This document shows positions 1-10,046 of a stretch of 64,000 nt of DNA, one piece after another. Numbering within the stretch: position 1 is the stretch's first letter; every line of letters starts with the position of its first letter. The notes under the pieces are model-generated. The model was not told where the DNA came from. It made no database searches and saw only the letters and a program-made list of their open reading frames with translations. Origin of the DNA: Occultella glacieicola (GTDB lineage: Bacteria; Actinomycetota; Actinomycetes; Actinomycetales; Beutenbergiaceae); contig NZ_SMNA01000009.1 of NCBI RefSeq assembly GCF_004353825.1, positions 124,556 to 188,555 of the forward strand, written 5' to 3'. Position numbers and translations under genes: made by a program.

Positions 1-336
1 ATGACCGCCCTCGTCGAGGCCCACACCGCCGAGGAGGTGGACCGGGCGGTGGATGCCGGCGCTCGTCTGCTCGGGGTGAACACCAGGAACCTGCACAACC
101 TCGAGGTGCGTCGGGAGGTGTTCGCCGAACTGGCCCCGCGGATCCCGGACGGGATCGTCAGGGTGGCCGAGTCGGGGGTCCGGGGACCGCACGACCTCAT
201 GGACTACGCCCGCTGGGGCGCCGACGCGGTGCTCGTCGGGGAGGCCCTGGTGACCCAGGGCGACCCACGTGCGGCCGTCAAGGACATGGTCGCCGCCGGG
301 ACCCATCCGTCGCTTCGGGCGGTGCGTAGCCGGTGA
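1..336 (+). CDS. trpC: Indole-3-glycerol phosphate synthase, C-terminal part (cut by window start)
   Basis: This is the last 111 codons of a TIM-barrel enzyme that closes the indole ring in tryptophan synthesis, in the cytoplasm. The GVNTRNL strand, the VAESGV phosphate-binding loop and the [10 protein letters not shown] strand near the end are the typical C-terminal IGPS motifs. The family is about 260-270 residues long, so roughly 60% of the gene lies before base 1. The first ATG in the window is internal to the reading frame and not a real start. The TGA at 334-336 overlaps the GTG of trpB by four bases, so translation is probably coupled. Identification is confident; the true start cannot be seen. 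Confidence 0.95.
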   Translation: MTALVEAHTAEEVDRAVDAGARLLGVNTRNLHNLEVRREVFAELAPRIPDGIVRVAESGVRGPHDLMDYARWGADAVLVGEALVTQGDPRAAVKDMVAAGTHPSLRAVRSR

Positions 337-1622
337 GCGAGCAGACGCCCAGGTCCGCCGCCGAGACCGCGCTGCGGGACGCCGTCGGCCCGTACTTCGG
401 GGACTTCGGCGGCCGGTTCGTTCCCGAGGCCCTGATCGCCGCGCTCGACGACCTCTCGACGGCGTGGGACAAACTCTCCGTGGACCCGAGGTTCGTCGAG
501 CGGCTGGCCGCGCTGCACCGCGACTACACCGGTCGGCCGAGCCCGATCACCGAGGTTCCGCGGTTCGCCGAGCACGCCGGCGGGGTCCGGGTGTTCCTCA
601 AGCGGGAGGACCTGAACCACACCGGCTCACACAAGATCAACAACGTCCTCGGGCAGGCCCTGCTCACCGAGCAGGTCGGCAAGACACGCGTGATCGCCGA
701 GACCGGCGCGGGCCAGCACGGCGTGGCCACCGCGACCGCCGCCGCACTGTTCGGCCTCGAGTGCACGATCTACATGGGCGAGGAGGACACCCGCCGGCAG
801 GCGCTCAACGTCGCCCGGATGCGGCTGCTCGGCGCCGAGGTGGTCTCGGTGACCACCGGCTCGCGGACCCTCAAGGACGCGATCAACGAGGCGTTCCGGG
901 ACTGGGTCGCGAACGTCGAGACGACCAACTACGTGTTCGGAACCGCCGCCGGACCGCACCCGTTCCCGGCCCTGGTCCGGGACCTGCAGAAGATCATCGG
1001 CGAGGAGGCCCGCGAGCAGCTCACCACGCGGATCGGGCGGCTCCCGGACGCCGTCGTCGCCTGCGTGGGCGGCGGATCGAACGCGATCGGCATCTTCAAC
1101 GCGTTCCTGGACGATCCGGACGTGCGGCTGGTCGGCTGTGAGGCGGCCGGCGACGGTGTCGAGACCGGACGCCACGCGGCCACCATCAGCGCCGGCACCC
1201 CCGGGGTGCTGCACGGCGCGAAGACCTATCTGCTCCAGGACGAGGACGGGCAGACCATCGAGTCCCACTCGATCTCGGCCGGCCTGGACTACCCGGGCGT
1301 CGGGCCCGAGCACTCCTGGCTCGCGAGCATCGGCCGGGCCGAGTACCGGCCGGTCACGGACGCGGAGGCGATGGAGGCGTTCCGGCTGCTGACCCGTACG
1401 GAGGGCATCATGCCCGCCATCGAGAGTGCGCACGCCCTCGCCGGGGCGATCACGCTCGGGCGTGAGCTCGTGGCCGGCGGAGCCGACCCGGCGCAGACCG
1501 TGCTGCTGGTCAGCCTGTCCGGTCGGGGTGACAAGGACGTGGAGACGGCGGCCGAGTGGTTCGGGCTCGTGGACTCCGACGCCCCGACGGGCGAGCACGA
1601 GGACGGGAGCACGAGCGCATGA
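333..1622 (+). CDS. trpB: Tryptophan synthase beta chain
   Basis: PLP enzyme that condenses indole with serine, as the beta subunit of the alpha2-beta2 synthase complex. The PLP lysine is K101 in GSHKINN. A GGGSNA phosphate-binding loop for the cofactor follows at about residue 245, and the EDLNHTG and GAGQHG stretches are typical of the family. The length, 429 residues, is slightly above the usual 400 because of short extensions at both ends. The start is GTG 333, inside a GTGA overlap with the trpC stop. The stop overlaps the trpA ATG in the same way. Four genes from trpC to lgt are therefore read as one translationally coupled unit. Confidence 0.97.
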   Translation: MSEQTPRSAAETALRDAVGPYFGDFGGRFVPEALIAALDDLSTAWDKLSVDPRFVERLAALHRDYTGRPSPITEVPRFAEHAGGVRVFLKREDLNHTGSHKINNVLGQALLTEQVGKTRVIAETGAGQHGVATATAAALFGLECTIYMGEEDTRRQALNVARMRLLGAEVVSVTTGSRTLKDAINEAFRDWVANVETTNYVFGTAAGPHPFPALVRDLQKIIGEEAREQLTTRIGRLPDAVVACVGGGSNAIGIFNAFLDDPDVRLVGCEAAGDGVETGRHAATISAGTPGVLHGAKTYLLQDEDGQTIESHSISAGLDYPGVGPEHSWLASIGRAEYRPVTDAEAMEAFRLLTRTEGIMPAIESAHALAGAITLGRELVAGGADPAQTVLLVSLSGRGDKDVETAAEWFGLVDSDAPTGEHEDGSTSA

Positions 1623-2470
1623 CCCGAACCCAGACCGCGGGGTCCGCGACCGCCGCAGCGATCGACGACGCCCGGGCGCAGGGCCGCGCCGCGCTCGTGG
1701 TGTACCTGCCGGTCGGCTACCCGGATGTGGACGGCTCGATCGCCGCGGCCCGGGCCGCCGTCGAGTCCGGCGCCGACATCGTCGAGCTCGGACTGCCCTA
1801 CTCCGACCCCGGCCTGGACGGCGTGGTCAACCAGGAGGCCATGCAGGCCGCCCTCGAGGGCGGCACCCGGACCACCGACGTGCTCCGGGCCGTCCGCGAG
1901 GTCGCCTCGACCGGGGCGCCGACGCTCGTGATGACGTACTACAACCCGGTGCTGCGCTACGGGGTGGACCGCTTCGCCGCGGACCTCGCCGCCGCCGGGG
2001 GAGCCGGCCTGATCACCCCCGACCTGATCCCGGACGAGGCCGGGGAGTGGCTCGAAGCCGCCGAGGCCCACGACCTCGACAAGGTGTTCCTGGTGGCGCC
2101 CAGCTCCACCACCGAACGGCTGTACCTGACCGTCGCCGCAAGCCGGGGCTTCGTCTACGCGGCCTCCACGATGGGGGTCACCGGAGCCCGCGCGAGTGTG
2201 GGCCCCAAGGCCGAGGCGCTGGTGGCCGCGACCCGGGCGGCCGGTGCCGAACGGGTCTGTGTGGGCCTCGGGGTCTCGACCGGTGACCAGGCCGCCGAGG
2301 TGGCCGCCTACGCCGACGGCGTGATCGTCGGCTCGGCGATCGTGCGCACCCTGATCCGTCCGGACCGGGACCGCGACGCGGCCCTGGAAGACCTGCGCCG
2401 GCTCGTCGGCGAACTCGCCGAGGGCGTGCGATCGGCCCGCCCGCTGACGTCCGGTGGTCCGCGGCGATGA
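1619..2470 (+). CDS. trpA: Tryptophan synthase alpha chain
   Basis: TIM-barrel subunit (283 residues) that cleaves indole-3-glycerol phosphate and channels indole to TrpB. The catalytic acids are visible as E56 in [12 protein letters not shown] and D67 in LDG. The start is ATG 1619, which overlaps the trpB stop as ATGA; an upstream in-frame GTG at 1556 would run 67 bases into trpB and is less likely. One oddity: the catalytic loop, usually DGPxxQ, reads DGVVNQ here, so the common proline after Asp-Gly is valine. Everything else fits the family. The gene overlaps lgt by four bases at its end. Confidence 0.96.
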   Translation: MTRTQTAGSATAAAIDDARAQGRAALVVYLPVGYPDVDGSIAAARAAVESGADIVELGLPYSDPGLDGVVNQEAMQAALEGGTRTTDVLRAVREVASTGAPTLVMTYYNPVLRYGVDRFAADLAAAGGAGLITPDLIPDEAGEWLEAAEAHDLDKVFLVAPSSTTERLYLTVAASRGFVYAASTMGVTGARASVGPKAEALVAATRAAGAERVCVGLGVSTGDQAAEVAAYADGVIVGSAIVRTLIRPDRDRDAALEDLRRLVGELAEGVRSARPLTSGGPRR

Positions 2471-3633
2471 ACATCCTGATGCGGGTGAGTGCCGAGTCCG
2501 CAGGTTCGAGCGGCGGATTCGGCGGCATCCCCAGCCCCACACAAGGGGTCTGGTACCTCGGACCGATCCCGATCCGGGCCTACGCCCTGGCGATCCTGGC
2601 CGGCATCGTGGTGGCGGGCTTCATCGCGATCCGTCGGTACCGGGCCCGCGGCGGACCCGAGGGCGCCGTCCTCGACGCGATCTTCTGGGCGGTGCCGTTC
2701 GGCATCATCGGGGCGCGGATCTACCACGTGTTCTCGTCCCCGGACGCGTATTTCGGACCGAACGGTGACCCCTGGCTCGCCCTCCAGATCTGGAACGGCG
2801 GTCTCGGCATCTGGGGCGCGATCCCGGCCGGCGCGCTCGGTGCCTGGATCAGCCTGCGCCGCGCCGGCCTGCGGCTCGCCCCGTTCGCGGACTCGCTCGC
2901 TCCCGCGCTCGCGGTGGCACAGGCGATCGGCCGGCTCGGGAACTACTTCAACGAGGAGCTGTTCGGGTCGCCGACCACGCTGCCCTGGGGCCTGCAGATC
3001 TCCGAGGGGACCCTACGTGCCCAGGGCATGGACTTCCCGGCCGGCACCCTGTTCCACCCGACGTTCCTGTACGAACTGCTCTGGAACCTCGCTCTCGCCG
3101 GCGTGCTGGTCTGGCTCGACCGCCGGTTCCGGCTGGGGCACGGCCGGGTGTTCTGGCTCTACGTGTTCGGGTACACCCTGGGCCGCGTCTGGATCGAGTA
3201 CCTGCGCATCGACGAGGCCGAGGAGGTGCTGGGGCTCCGGCTGAACGTCTGGACCTCGATCATCGTCGGTCTGGTCGCCCTGATAATCTTCATCGTGATC
3301 TCCCGCCGCCACCCCGGGCGGGAGGAATCGATGTGGCTGCCCGGTCGCGAACCGGACGAGGCCGACACGGATGACGACACCGAGACCGGCGCTGCGGCCG
3401 ACGACGACCAGGCCGGCGCATCCGACGCCTCCGGCCCAGCCGGGACCGGCGGCACCGCCGACGCAGGAGAGGCCCCCGAGACCTCCGAGAGCGATCAGGT
3501 CGCCGACGCCGAGGAGCACGACATGAGCGACGAGACTCCCGCGGAGACCGTCGAGCGCCCCGGCGACCTCGAGCAGACCCGGACCCGGGCCAGTGCGAAG
3601 GACCCGCTCCCCGAGGACGACCCCGGTCGGTGA
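2467..3633 (+). CDS. lgt: Prolipoprotein diacylglyceryl transferase with acidic C-terminal tail
   Basis: Polytopic membrane enzyme that moves a diacylglyceryl group from phosphatidylglycerol to the lipobox cysteine of exported prolipoproteins. The Lgt signature GRLGNYFNEELFG lies at residues 155-167, containing the essential Arg156 and Asn159. About seven hydrophobic segments end near residue 292. After that comes a tail of about 95 residues rich in Asp, Glu, Ala, Thr and Gly, absent from the E. coli enzyme (291 residues); such tails occur in actinobacterial Lgt proteins and are probably cytoplasmic and disordered. The start, ATG 2467, forms ATGA with the trpA stop. Seven lipoprotein substrates are encoded in this same window. 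Confidence 0.95.
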   Translation: MNILMRVSAESAGSSGGFGGIPSPTQGVWYLGPIPIRAYALAILAGIVVAGFIAIRRYRARGGPEGAVLDAIFWAVPFGIIGARIYHVFSSPDAYFGPNGDPWLALQIWNGGLGIWGAIPAGALGAWISLRRAGLRLAPFADSLAPALAVAQAIGRLGNYFNEELFGSPTTLPWGLQISEGTLRAQGMDFPAGTLFHPTFLYELLWNLALAGVLVWLDRRFRLGHGRVFWLYVFGYTLGRVWIEYLRIDEAEEVLGLRLNVWTSIIVGLVALIIFIVISRRHPGREESMWLPGREPDEADTDDDTETGAAADDDQAGASDASGPAGTGGTADAGEAPETSESDQVADAEEHDMSDETPAETVERPGDLEQTRTRASAKDPLPEDDPGR

Positions 3634-3686
3634 GCCAGGTGGGCGCACCATCGGTTCGACCCGTATTTCGCCCAATTCACATGGCC

Positions 3687-3702
3687 GTAACACATCGGAA
3701 AC
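3687..3702 (+). promoter_or_regulatory. GlnR-type nitrogen control box upstream of gltBD
   Basis: GTAAC at 3687-3691, six bases, then GAAAC at 3698-3702. This is an exact match to the actinobacterial GlnR half-box gTnAC-n6-GaAAC. A weaker TTCAC lies one more 11-base step upstream (3676-3680). The site sits about 35 bases before a TAAAGT hexamer and 130 bases before gltB, so control by nitrogen status is a reasonable inference. The binding protein is not in the window. Confidence 0.6.
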
Positions 3703-3728
3703 ACGGGGCGTGCATCCTCTGATGGTCA

Positions 3729-3748
3729 GCGGAGAGTAAAGTCTCCGC
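3729..3748 (+). promoter_or_regulatory. Hairpin overlapping a -10 hexamer upstream of gltB
   Basis: GCGGAGA (3729-3735), loop GTAAAG, TCTCCGC (3742-3748): a perfect 7-bp inverted repeat. The hexamer TAAAGT (3737-3742), which fits the TAnnnT -10 pattern, lies in its loop. It may be the gltB promoter with an operator across it, or a weak terminator for lgt. No good -35 is seen. Confidence 0.4.
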
Positions 3749-3831
3749 CGCAGGTGGGTCGACGGCGTCCCAACAAGCAGTGCAACCGATGCCGCGGAGC
3801 CCCCGATCCCCGCGGTGGTGAGGATGATCGG

Positions 3832-6800
3832 ATGAACAGGTCCCCGCAGTCCCGACGTGCGAACAGCCCTGCCGGTGTTCCGAGGGTGGGCGAGGTGCCC
3901 AGCGCCTTCCGAACCTTCAGCGCGGTGCCCGAGAAGCAGGGCCTCTACGACCCCGCCCAGGAGCATGACGCCTGTGGTGTGGCGTTCGTGGCCACCCTCC
4001 GGGGTACCCCCGGACGCGACATCGTCGACGCCGGGCTGACCGCGCTCGCCAACCTCGACCACCGCGGTGCGGTCGGCGCCGAGGAGAACTCCGGGGACGG
4101 GGCGGGCATCCTCACCCAGATCCCGGACGCGTTCGTGCGGGACGTCGTCGCCGCCGAACTGCCGAAGCCGGGTCACTACGCGATCGGCATCGCGTTCCTG
4201 CCCGCCGACGCCACCGAGGCCGCCGCCGCACAGGCCGGCATCGAGGAGATCGCCGCCCAGGAGGGCCTGGACGTGCTCGCCTGGCGCGACGTCCCGGTCG
4301 CGGCCGACCTGGTCGGTCCGACCGCCCGCGCCTGCATGCCCACGTTCCGCCAGCTCGTGGTCGCCGACCCGGCCCGGGAGCTCTCCGGGATCGACCTGGA
4401 CCGGCGCACCTACCGGCTGCGCAAGCGCGCCGAGCACACCTGCGGGGTCTACTTCGCGTCCCTGTCCGCGCGGACGATCGTGTACAAGGGCATGCTCACC
4501 ACGACGCAGCTCGAGCCGTTCTTCCCGGACCTGTCCGACCCGCGCTTCGCCTCCGAGATCGCGCTGGTTCACTCGCGCTTCTCCACCAACACGTTCCCGT
4601 CCTGGCCGCTGGCGCACCCGTTCCGGATGGTCGCCCACAACGGCGAGATCAACACCGTTCGCGGGAACCGGAACTGGATGGCCGCGCGGCAGGGGACCCT
4701 CTCCTCGGACCTGCTCGGGGACGTCCGGGACCTGTTGCCGATCTGCAGCGAGGCCGAGAGCGACTCCGCCAGCTTCGACGAGGTGCTCGAACTGCTGCAC
4801 CTGGGCGGCCGGTCGCTGCCGCACGCGGTCCTGATGATGATCCCCGAGGCCTGGGAGAACCACGCCTCGATGAGCGCGGCCCGGCGCGCGTTCTACCGGT
4901 ACAACTCCACGATCATCGAGCCCTGGGACGGCCCGGCCGCGATGTGCTTCACGGACGGCCGGTACATCGGCGCGGTGCTGGACCGCAACGGGCTGCGGCC
5001 CGGACGGTTCTGGATCACCGACGACGGGCTCGTGGTCCTGGCCAGCGAGGCGGGCGTCCTCGACATCGACCCGGCCCGTGTGGCCCGCAAGGGACGGCTC
5101 GCGCCCGGGAAGATGTTCCTGGTGGACACCGGCTCCGGCCGGGTCATCGAGGACCAGGCCATCAAGAGCGAGCTCGCCGACGGACACCCGTACCCGCAAT
5201 GGCTCGAGGAGAACCTGGTCACGCTCGAGGACCTGCCGGACCGTGAGCACGTGGCGCACTCCCGCTCGTCCGTGCTGCGCCGCCAGCAGACCTTCGGGTA
5301 CACGGAGGAGGAGCTTCGGATCCTGCTCCGGCCGATGGCGGCCAGCGGCGCCGAGGCGCTCGGCTCCATGGGCACCGACACCCCGATCGCCGTGCTGTCC
5401 TCGCGACCACGGCTGCTGTTCGACTACTTCAGCCAGCTGTTCGCGCAGGTCACCAATCCGCCCTTGGACGCGATCCGCGAGGAGCTCGTCACCTCCCTCG
5501 GCGGGGCGATCGGCCCCGAGCCGAACCTCCTGGAGGACGCGCCCGCGCACGCACGCAAGCTGATCGTGCCGTTCCCGACGATCGACAACGACCAGCTCGC
5601 CAAGATCAAGCACGTGCAACGCACCCCCGGCCCGGGGCGCGGGTTCGAGGCGGTCACGATCTCGGGCCTGTACCGGGTCGGCGGCGGCGCCGCGGCCCTC
5701 GAGACCCGGCTCGAGGAGATCTTCGCGGAGGTGGACGCGGCCGTGGAACGGGGCGTCTCCTTCATCGTGCTCTCCGACCGGGAGTCGGACGCCGAGCTCG
5801 CACCGATCCCCTCCCTGCTGCTCACCTCCGCCGTGCACCACCACACCCTGCGCCGGCAGACCAGGACCCGGATCAGCCTGCTGGTCGAGGCCGGCGACGT
5901 CCGCGAGGTCCACCACGTGGCCCTGCTCATCGGCTACGGGGCGGCCGCGGTGAACCCCTACCTCGCGATGGAGAGCGTCGAGGAACTCGTGCACTCCGGC
6001 GTGGTCGAGGGGGTCACCCCCGAGCAGGCGGTCAAGAACCTGATCAAGGGTCTCGGCAAGGGCGTGCTCAAGGTGATGAGCAAGATGGGCATCTCCACCG
6101 TGCACTCCTACCGCGGTGCCCAGGTGTTCCAGGCCCTCGGTCTCTCCTCCGAGCTCGTCGAGAAGTACTTCACTGCGACGCCGTCCCCGCTCGGGGGCGT
6201 CGGCCTGGACGTCATCGCCGCCGAGGTTGCCGCCCGGCATGCGATCGCCTACCCGAAGAGCGGCATCACCGCGGCGCACCGGCGCCTGCAGGTGGGCGGC
6301 GAGTACCAGTGGCGCCGGGAGGGCGACCCGCACCTGTTCGACCCGGAGACGGTGTTCCGGCTCCAGCACTCCACCCGGACCCGACGCTACGACGTGTTCC
6401 GCGACTACACGCGGCGCGTCGACGACCAGGCCCGCCGGCTGATGACCCTGCGAGGACTGTTCCAGTTCCGCGAGGGCGTGCGGGCTCCGGTGCCGATCGA
6501 GGAGGTCGAACCGGTCTCGGAGATCGTCAAGCGGTTCTCCACCGGCGCGATGAGCTACGGCTCCATCTCCATGGAGGCGCACGAGACGCTCGCGATCGCG
6601 ATGAACGAACTCGGCGGCAAGTCCAACACGGGTGAGGGCGGTGAGGACGCCGAACGGCTTCACGACCCCCGACGGCGGAGCGCCATCAAGCAGGTCGCTT
6701 CCGGTCGGTTCGGGGTCACCTCGGACTACCTCGTGAACGCCGACGACATCCAGATCAAGATGGCGCAGGGCGCCAAGCCGGGCGAGGGCGGCCAGCTGCC

Positions 6801-8460
6801 CGGGGCCAAGGTCTACCCGTGGGTGGCCCGGACCCGGCACGCGACTCCCGGCGTGGGGCTCATCTCGCCGCCGCCGCACCACGACATCTACTCGATCGAG
6901 GACATCGCCCAGCTGATCCACGACCTGAAGAACGCGAACCCGCAGGCGCGGGTGCACGTGAAGCTTGTCTCGGAGGTCGGCGTCGGGACGGTCGCCACCG
7001 GGGCGTCCAAGGCGCACGCCGACGTGGTGCTCATCTCCGGCCACGACGGCGGCACCGGGGCCAGCCCGCTGACCTCGCTCAAGCACGCCGGCGCGCCCTG
7101 GGAGATCGGTCTTGCCGAGACCCAGCAGACCCTGGTCATGAACAACCTGCGGGACCGGATCGTGGTGCAGGCCGACGGCCAGCTGAAGACGGGTCGGGAC
7201 GTGGTCGTGGCCGCGCTCCTTGGCGCCGAGGAGTTCGGTTTCGCGACCGCGCCGCTGGTCGTCTCGGGGTGCGTCATGATGCGGGTCTGCCATCTGGACA
7301 CCTGCCCGGTGGGCGTGGCCACCCAGAACCCGGAACTGCGCGCCCGGTTCTCCGGCAAGCCCGAGTTCGTGGTCACCTTCTTCGAGTACATCGCCGAGGA
7401 GGTCCGGGAGTACCTGGCCGCCCTCGGGTTCCGCAGCATCGAGGAGGCCATCGGCGCGATCGACGCGCTGGACACCCGCGCCGCGGTGACCCACTGGAAG
7501 GCGTCCGGGCTCGATCTGAGCCCGATCCTGGCGCGGCCGGAACTGCCGGAGGGCTCGGCGCCGCGTGCCGTCCGCGGCCAGGAGCACGGCCTCGAGAAGG
7601 CGCTAGACAACGAACTGATCGCCGCCGCCCGGCCCGCCCTGGACGGTGGCGAGCCGGTGCGGTACACGACCCGGGTGCGGAACGTGAACCGCACGGTCGG
7701 GACCATGCTCGGGCACGAGATCACGAAGCGTCACGGCGCGGCGGGGCTCGCGGACGGACTCATCGACATCACCCTGCACGGCTCGGCCGGGCAGTCGTTC
7801 GGTGCGTTCCTCACCCCGGGCGTGAGCCTTCGGCTGTTCGGCGACGCCAACGACTACGTCGGCAAGGGGCTCTCCGGCGGCCGGATCGTGGTCCGGCCCG
7901 ACCGGGACGCGTCCTTCGCCCCCGGTGAGAACGTCATCGCCGGCAACGTGATCGCCTACGGCGCCACGTCCGGGGAGATCTTCCTGCGCGGGCTCGCCGG
8001 CGAGCGGTTCGCGGTCCGCAACTCCGGGGCGACCGCCGTCGTGGAGGGGGTGGGCGACCACGGCTGCGAGTACATGACCGGCGGCACGGTGCTGATCCTC
8101 GGCCCGACCGGACGCAACTTCGGGGCGGGCATGTCCGGCGGCACCGCCTACGTCCTCGACCTGGACCGGGACCTCGTGAACGGTCCCGCGCTCGCCGCCG
8201 GCGACCTGTCCCTCGACGAGCCCGACGAGGAGGACCTGAACCTGGTGATGGACCTCCTCGCCCGACACGCCGAGCACACCGGCTCGCGGATCGCAGCCGA
8301 GCTGGGCGACGACCGGGAGGAGGTGCGGCGCCGGGTCACCCGGGTGCTGCCACCGGCCTACGCCCGCGTCAACGCCGTCCTCGCCGATGCCCGTGCCGAC
8401 GGCGTGGACGTCAGCGAACCCCACGTCTGGACCCGAGTGCTGGAGGCGACCCATGGCTGA
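3832..8460 (+). CDS. gltB: Glutamate synthase (NADPH), large subunit
   Basis: Makes glutamate from glutamine and 2-oxoglutarate together with GltD. The order is that of the family: an N-terminal class II glutaminase whose nucleophile is C48 in DACGV (the preceding residues are a propeptide), a central domain, an FMN-binding synthase barrel at about residues 850-1230, and a C-terminal GXGXG beta-helix. The 3Fe-4S cluster cysteines appear as [12 protein letters not shown]. The length is 1542 residues, normal for the family. The start ATG 3832 is chosen because GAGGA lies eight bases before it; in-frame GTG codons upstream at 3754 have no ribosome site. A GlnR-type box lies upstream. It overlaps gltD by eight bases. 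Confidence 0.96.
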   Translation: MNRSPQSRRANSPAGVPRVGEVPSAFRTFSAVPEKQGLYDPAQEHDACGVAFVATLRGTPGRDIVDAGLTALANLDHRGAVGAEENSGDGAGILTQIPDAFVRDVVAAELPKPGHYAIGIAFLPADATEAAAAQAGIEEIAAQEGLDVLAWRDVPVAADLVGPTARACMPTFRQLVVADPARELSGIDLDRRTYRLRKRAEHTCGVYFASLSARTIVYKGMLTTTQLEPFFPDLSDPRFASEIALVHSRFSTNTFPSWPLAHPFRMVAHNGEINTVRGNRNWMAARQGTLSSDLLGDVRDLLPICSEAESDSASFDEVLELLHLGGRSLPHAVLMMIPEAWENHASMSAARRAFYRYNSTIIEPWDGPAAMCFTDGRYIGAVLDRNGLRPGRFWITDDGLVVLASEAGVLDIDPARVARKGRLAPGKMFLVDTGSGRVIEDQAIKSELADGHPYPQWLEENLVTLEDLPDREHVAHSRSSVLRRQQTFGYTEEELRILLRPMAASGAEALGSMGTDTPIAVLSSRPRLLFDYFSQLFAQVTNPPLDAIREELVTSLGGAIGPEPNLLEDAPAHARKLIVPFPTIDNDQLAKIKHVQRTPGPGRGFEAVTISGLYRVGGGAAALETRLEEIFAEVDAAVERGVSFIVLSDRESDAELAPIPSLLLTSAVHHHTLRRQTRTRISLLVEAGDVREVHHVALLIGYGAAAVNPYLAMESVEELVHSGVVEGVTPEQAVKNLIKGLGKGVLKVMSKMGISTVHSYRGAQVFQALGLSSELVEKYFTATPSPLGGVGLDVIAAEVAARHAIAYPKSGITAAHRRLQVGGEYQWRREGDPHLFDPETVFRLQHSTRTRRYDVFRDYTRRVDDQARRLMTLRGLFQFREGVRAPVPIEEVEPVSEIVKRFSTGAMSYGSISMEAHETLAIAMNELGGKSNTGEGGEDAERLHDPRRRSAIKQVASGRFGVTSDYLVNADDIQIKMAQGAKPGEGGQLPGAKVYPWVARTRHATPGVGLISPPPHHDIYSIEDIAQLIHDLKNANPQARVHVKLVSEVGVGTVATGASKAHADVVLISGHDGGTGASPLTSLKHAGAPWEIGLAETQQTLVMNNLRDRIVVQADGQLKTGRDVVVAALLGAEEFGFATAPLVVSGCVMMRVCHLDTCPVGVATQNPELRARFSGKPEFVVTFFEYIAEEVREYLAALGFRSIEEAIGAIDALDTRAAVTHWKASGLDLSPILARPELPEGSAPRAVRGQEHGLEKALDNELIAAARPALDGGEPVRYTTRVRNVNRTVGTMLGHEITKRHGAAGLADGLIDITLHGSAGQSFGAFLTPGVSLRLFGDANDYVGKGLSGGRIVVRPDRDASFAPGENVIAGNVIAYGATSGEIFLRGLAGERFAVRNSGATAVVEGVGDHGCEYMTGGTVLILGPTGRNFGAGMSGGTAYVLDLDRDLVNGPALAAGDLSLDEPDEEDLNLVMDLLARHAEHTGSRIAAELGDDREEVRRRVTRVLPPAYARVNAVLADARADGVDVSEPHVWTRVLEATHG

Positions 8461-9922
8461 CCCCAAGGGATTCCTGAAGATCCGCGAGCGGGAGCTCCCC
8501 GTCCGCCGGCCGGTCCCGGTCCGGCTGATGGACTGGAAGGAGGTCTACGCCAAGCGTGCGGAGGACGCCGACGCCCTGACCCGCCAGGCCGGCCGGTGCA
8601 TGGACTGCGGCATCCCGTTCTGCCACAACGGCTGCCCGCTCGGGAACCTGATCCCGGAGTGGAACGACCTCACCCGGACCGGCCGCTTCGACGAGGCGAT
8701 CGAGCGGCTGCACGCCACGAACAACTTCCCGGACTTCACCGGGCGGCTGTGCCCGGCGCCCTGCGAGACCGCGTGCGTGCTGGGCATCAACCAGCCCGCC
8801 GTCACGATCAAGAACATCGAGCAGTCGATCATCGACAAGGCGTTCGACGACGGTCTCGTCACCCCGCAGATCCCGGACCGGCTCACCGGTTCCACGGTGG
8901 CCGTGATCGGCTCCGGCCCGGCCGGGCTGGCCGCCGCCCAGCAGCTGACCCGGGTGGGGCACACGGTGGCCGTCTACGAGCGCGACGACCGCATCGGCGG
9001 CCTGCTTCGCTACGGCATCCCCGAGTTCAAGATGGAGAAGCGTCACGTCGACCGGCGCCTCGAGCAGATGGCCGCCGAGGGCACCCGGTTCCGGCCGGGC
9101 GTCGAGATCGGCGCGAACGGTGCCCTGACCGGGACCGAACTGCTCGAGCGGTACGACGCCGTCGTGCTCGCCATGGGCGCGACTGTGCGCCGGGACCTAC
9201 CGGTGCCCGGCCGGGAGCTCGCCGGCATCCACCAGGCCATGGAGTACCTGCCGCAGTCGAACCGGGCCACGGCGGGGGACCTGGTCCCGGACCAGATCAC
9301 CGCGGCCGGCAAGGACGTGGTGGTCATCGGTGGTGGGGACACCGGCGCGGACTGCCTCGGCACCGCCCTGCGCCAGGGCGCGACGAACGTGGTCCAGCTC
9401 GAGATCATGCCGCGTCCCACCGAGGACCGGCCGGACGGGCAGCCCTGGCCCACCTACCCGATGATCTACCGGGTCTCCAGCGCCCACCAGGAGGGTGGCG
9501 AGCGGGTCTACGCCACCTCCACCGTGGAGTTCGTCGGTGACGCCGACGGCAACGTCAAGGAGCTGCGGGTCGTCGAGGTCGACATGACCTCGGGTCGACC
9601 GGTCCCGGTCGAGGGCACCGAGCACGTCATCCCGGCCCAGCTTGTGCTGCTCGCGATGGGCTTCACCGGCGTGCCGACCACGGGTGTCGTGGAGCAGCTC
9701 GGACTCGAGGTGGACCAACGGGGCCGGATCACCCGGGACTCGGAGTTCGCGACCTCGGTGCCCGGGGTGTACGTGGCCGGTGACGCCGGGCGCGGCCAGT
9801 CGCTCATCGTCTGGGCGATCGCCGAGGGACGGTCGGCGGCCGCCGCCGTGGACACCTACCTGCGTGGGCACACGGAGCTGCCCGCACCGATCGAGCCCAC
9901 CACGGTCTCGATCACGGTCTGA
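8453..9922 (+). CDS. gltD: Glutamate synthase (NADPH), small subunit
   Basis: FAD/NADPH-binding beta subunit (489 residues) that passes electrons from NADPH to GltB through 4Fe-4S clusters. N-terminal cysteines are visible in [17 protein letters not shown] and CPAPCETAC. An FAD Rossmann motif VIGSGPAG lies near residue 152 and an NADPH motif VVIGGGDTG near residue 290. The C-terminal [14 protein letters not shown] is typical of the FAD-closing segment. ATG 8453 lies within the end of gltB, overlapping by eight bases; an earlier in-frame ATG at 8387 would add 22 unrelated residues. It is co-transcribed with gltB. Confidence 0.96.
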   Translation: MADPKGFLKIRERELPVRRPVPVRLMDWKEVYAKRAEDADALTRQAGRCMDCGIPFCHNGCPLGNLIPEWNDLTRTGRFDEAIERLHATNNFPDFTGRLCPAPCETACVLGINQPAVTIKNIEQSIIDKAFDDGLVTPQIPDRLTGSTVAVIGSGPAGLAAAQQLTRVGHTVAVYERDDRIGGLLRYGIPEFKMEKRHVDRRLEQMAAEGTRFRPGVEIGANGALTGTELLERYDAVVLAMGATVRRDLPVPGRELAGIHQAMEYLPQSNRATAGDLVPDQITAAGKDVVVIGGGDTGADCLGTALRQGATNVVQLEIMPRPTEDRPDGQPWPTYPMIYRVSSAHQEGGERVYATSTVEFVGDADGNVKELRVVEVDMTSGRPVPVEGTEHVIPAQLVLLAMGFTGVPTTGVVEQLGLEVDQRGRITRDSEFATSVPGVYVAGDAGRGQSLIVWAIAEGRSAAAAVDTYLRGHTELPAPIEPTTVSITV

Positions 9923-9939
9923 GTCCGACGATCCGGGTG

Positions 9940-9960
9940 GCCACCCCCCGAACGGGTGGC
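9940..9960 (+). terminator. Weak hairpin after gltD
   Basis: GCCACCC (9940-9946), a seven-base loop, and GGGTGGC (9954-9960) form a perfect 7-bp stem 18 bases after the gltD stop. There is no T tract. It is a plausible weak terminator or processing site. Confidence 0.4.
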
Positions 9961-10034
9961 GAGGAGCCGGCGAACGCGCGGTGACGGCGAGCGAGCGAGG
10001 CCGCGTGCCGCCGAGGGCATGCGGTGGAAGGGCA

Positions 10035-10040
10035 TAAGGT
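10035..10040 (+). promoter_or_regulatory. -10 hexamer of a probable leaderless pyk promoter
   Basis: TAAGGT (TAnnnT) ends six bases before the pyk ATG at 10047, which places the transcription start at or next to the A of ATG. No -35 match is visible. The AAGG inside the hexamer could instead act as a ribosome site. Confidence 0.5.
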
Positions 10041-10046
10041 TTGATC

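Noticed and set aside
3013-7587. A 1524-codon open frame on the minus strand opposite gltB
   Set aside because: It is antisense to an unambiguous glutamate synthase gene, has no domain similarity, and long antisense frames are expected at this GC content.
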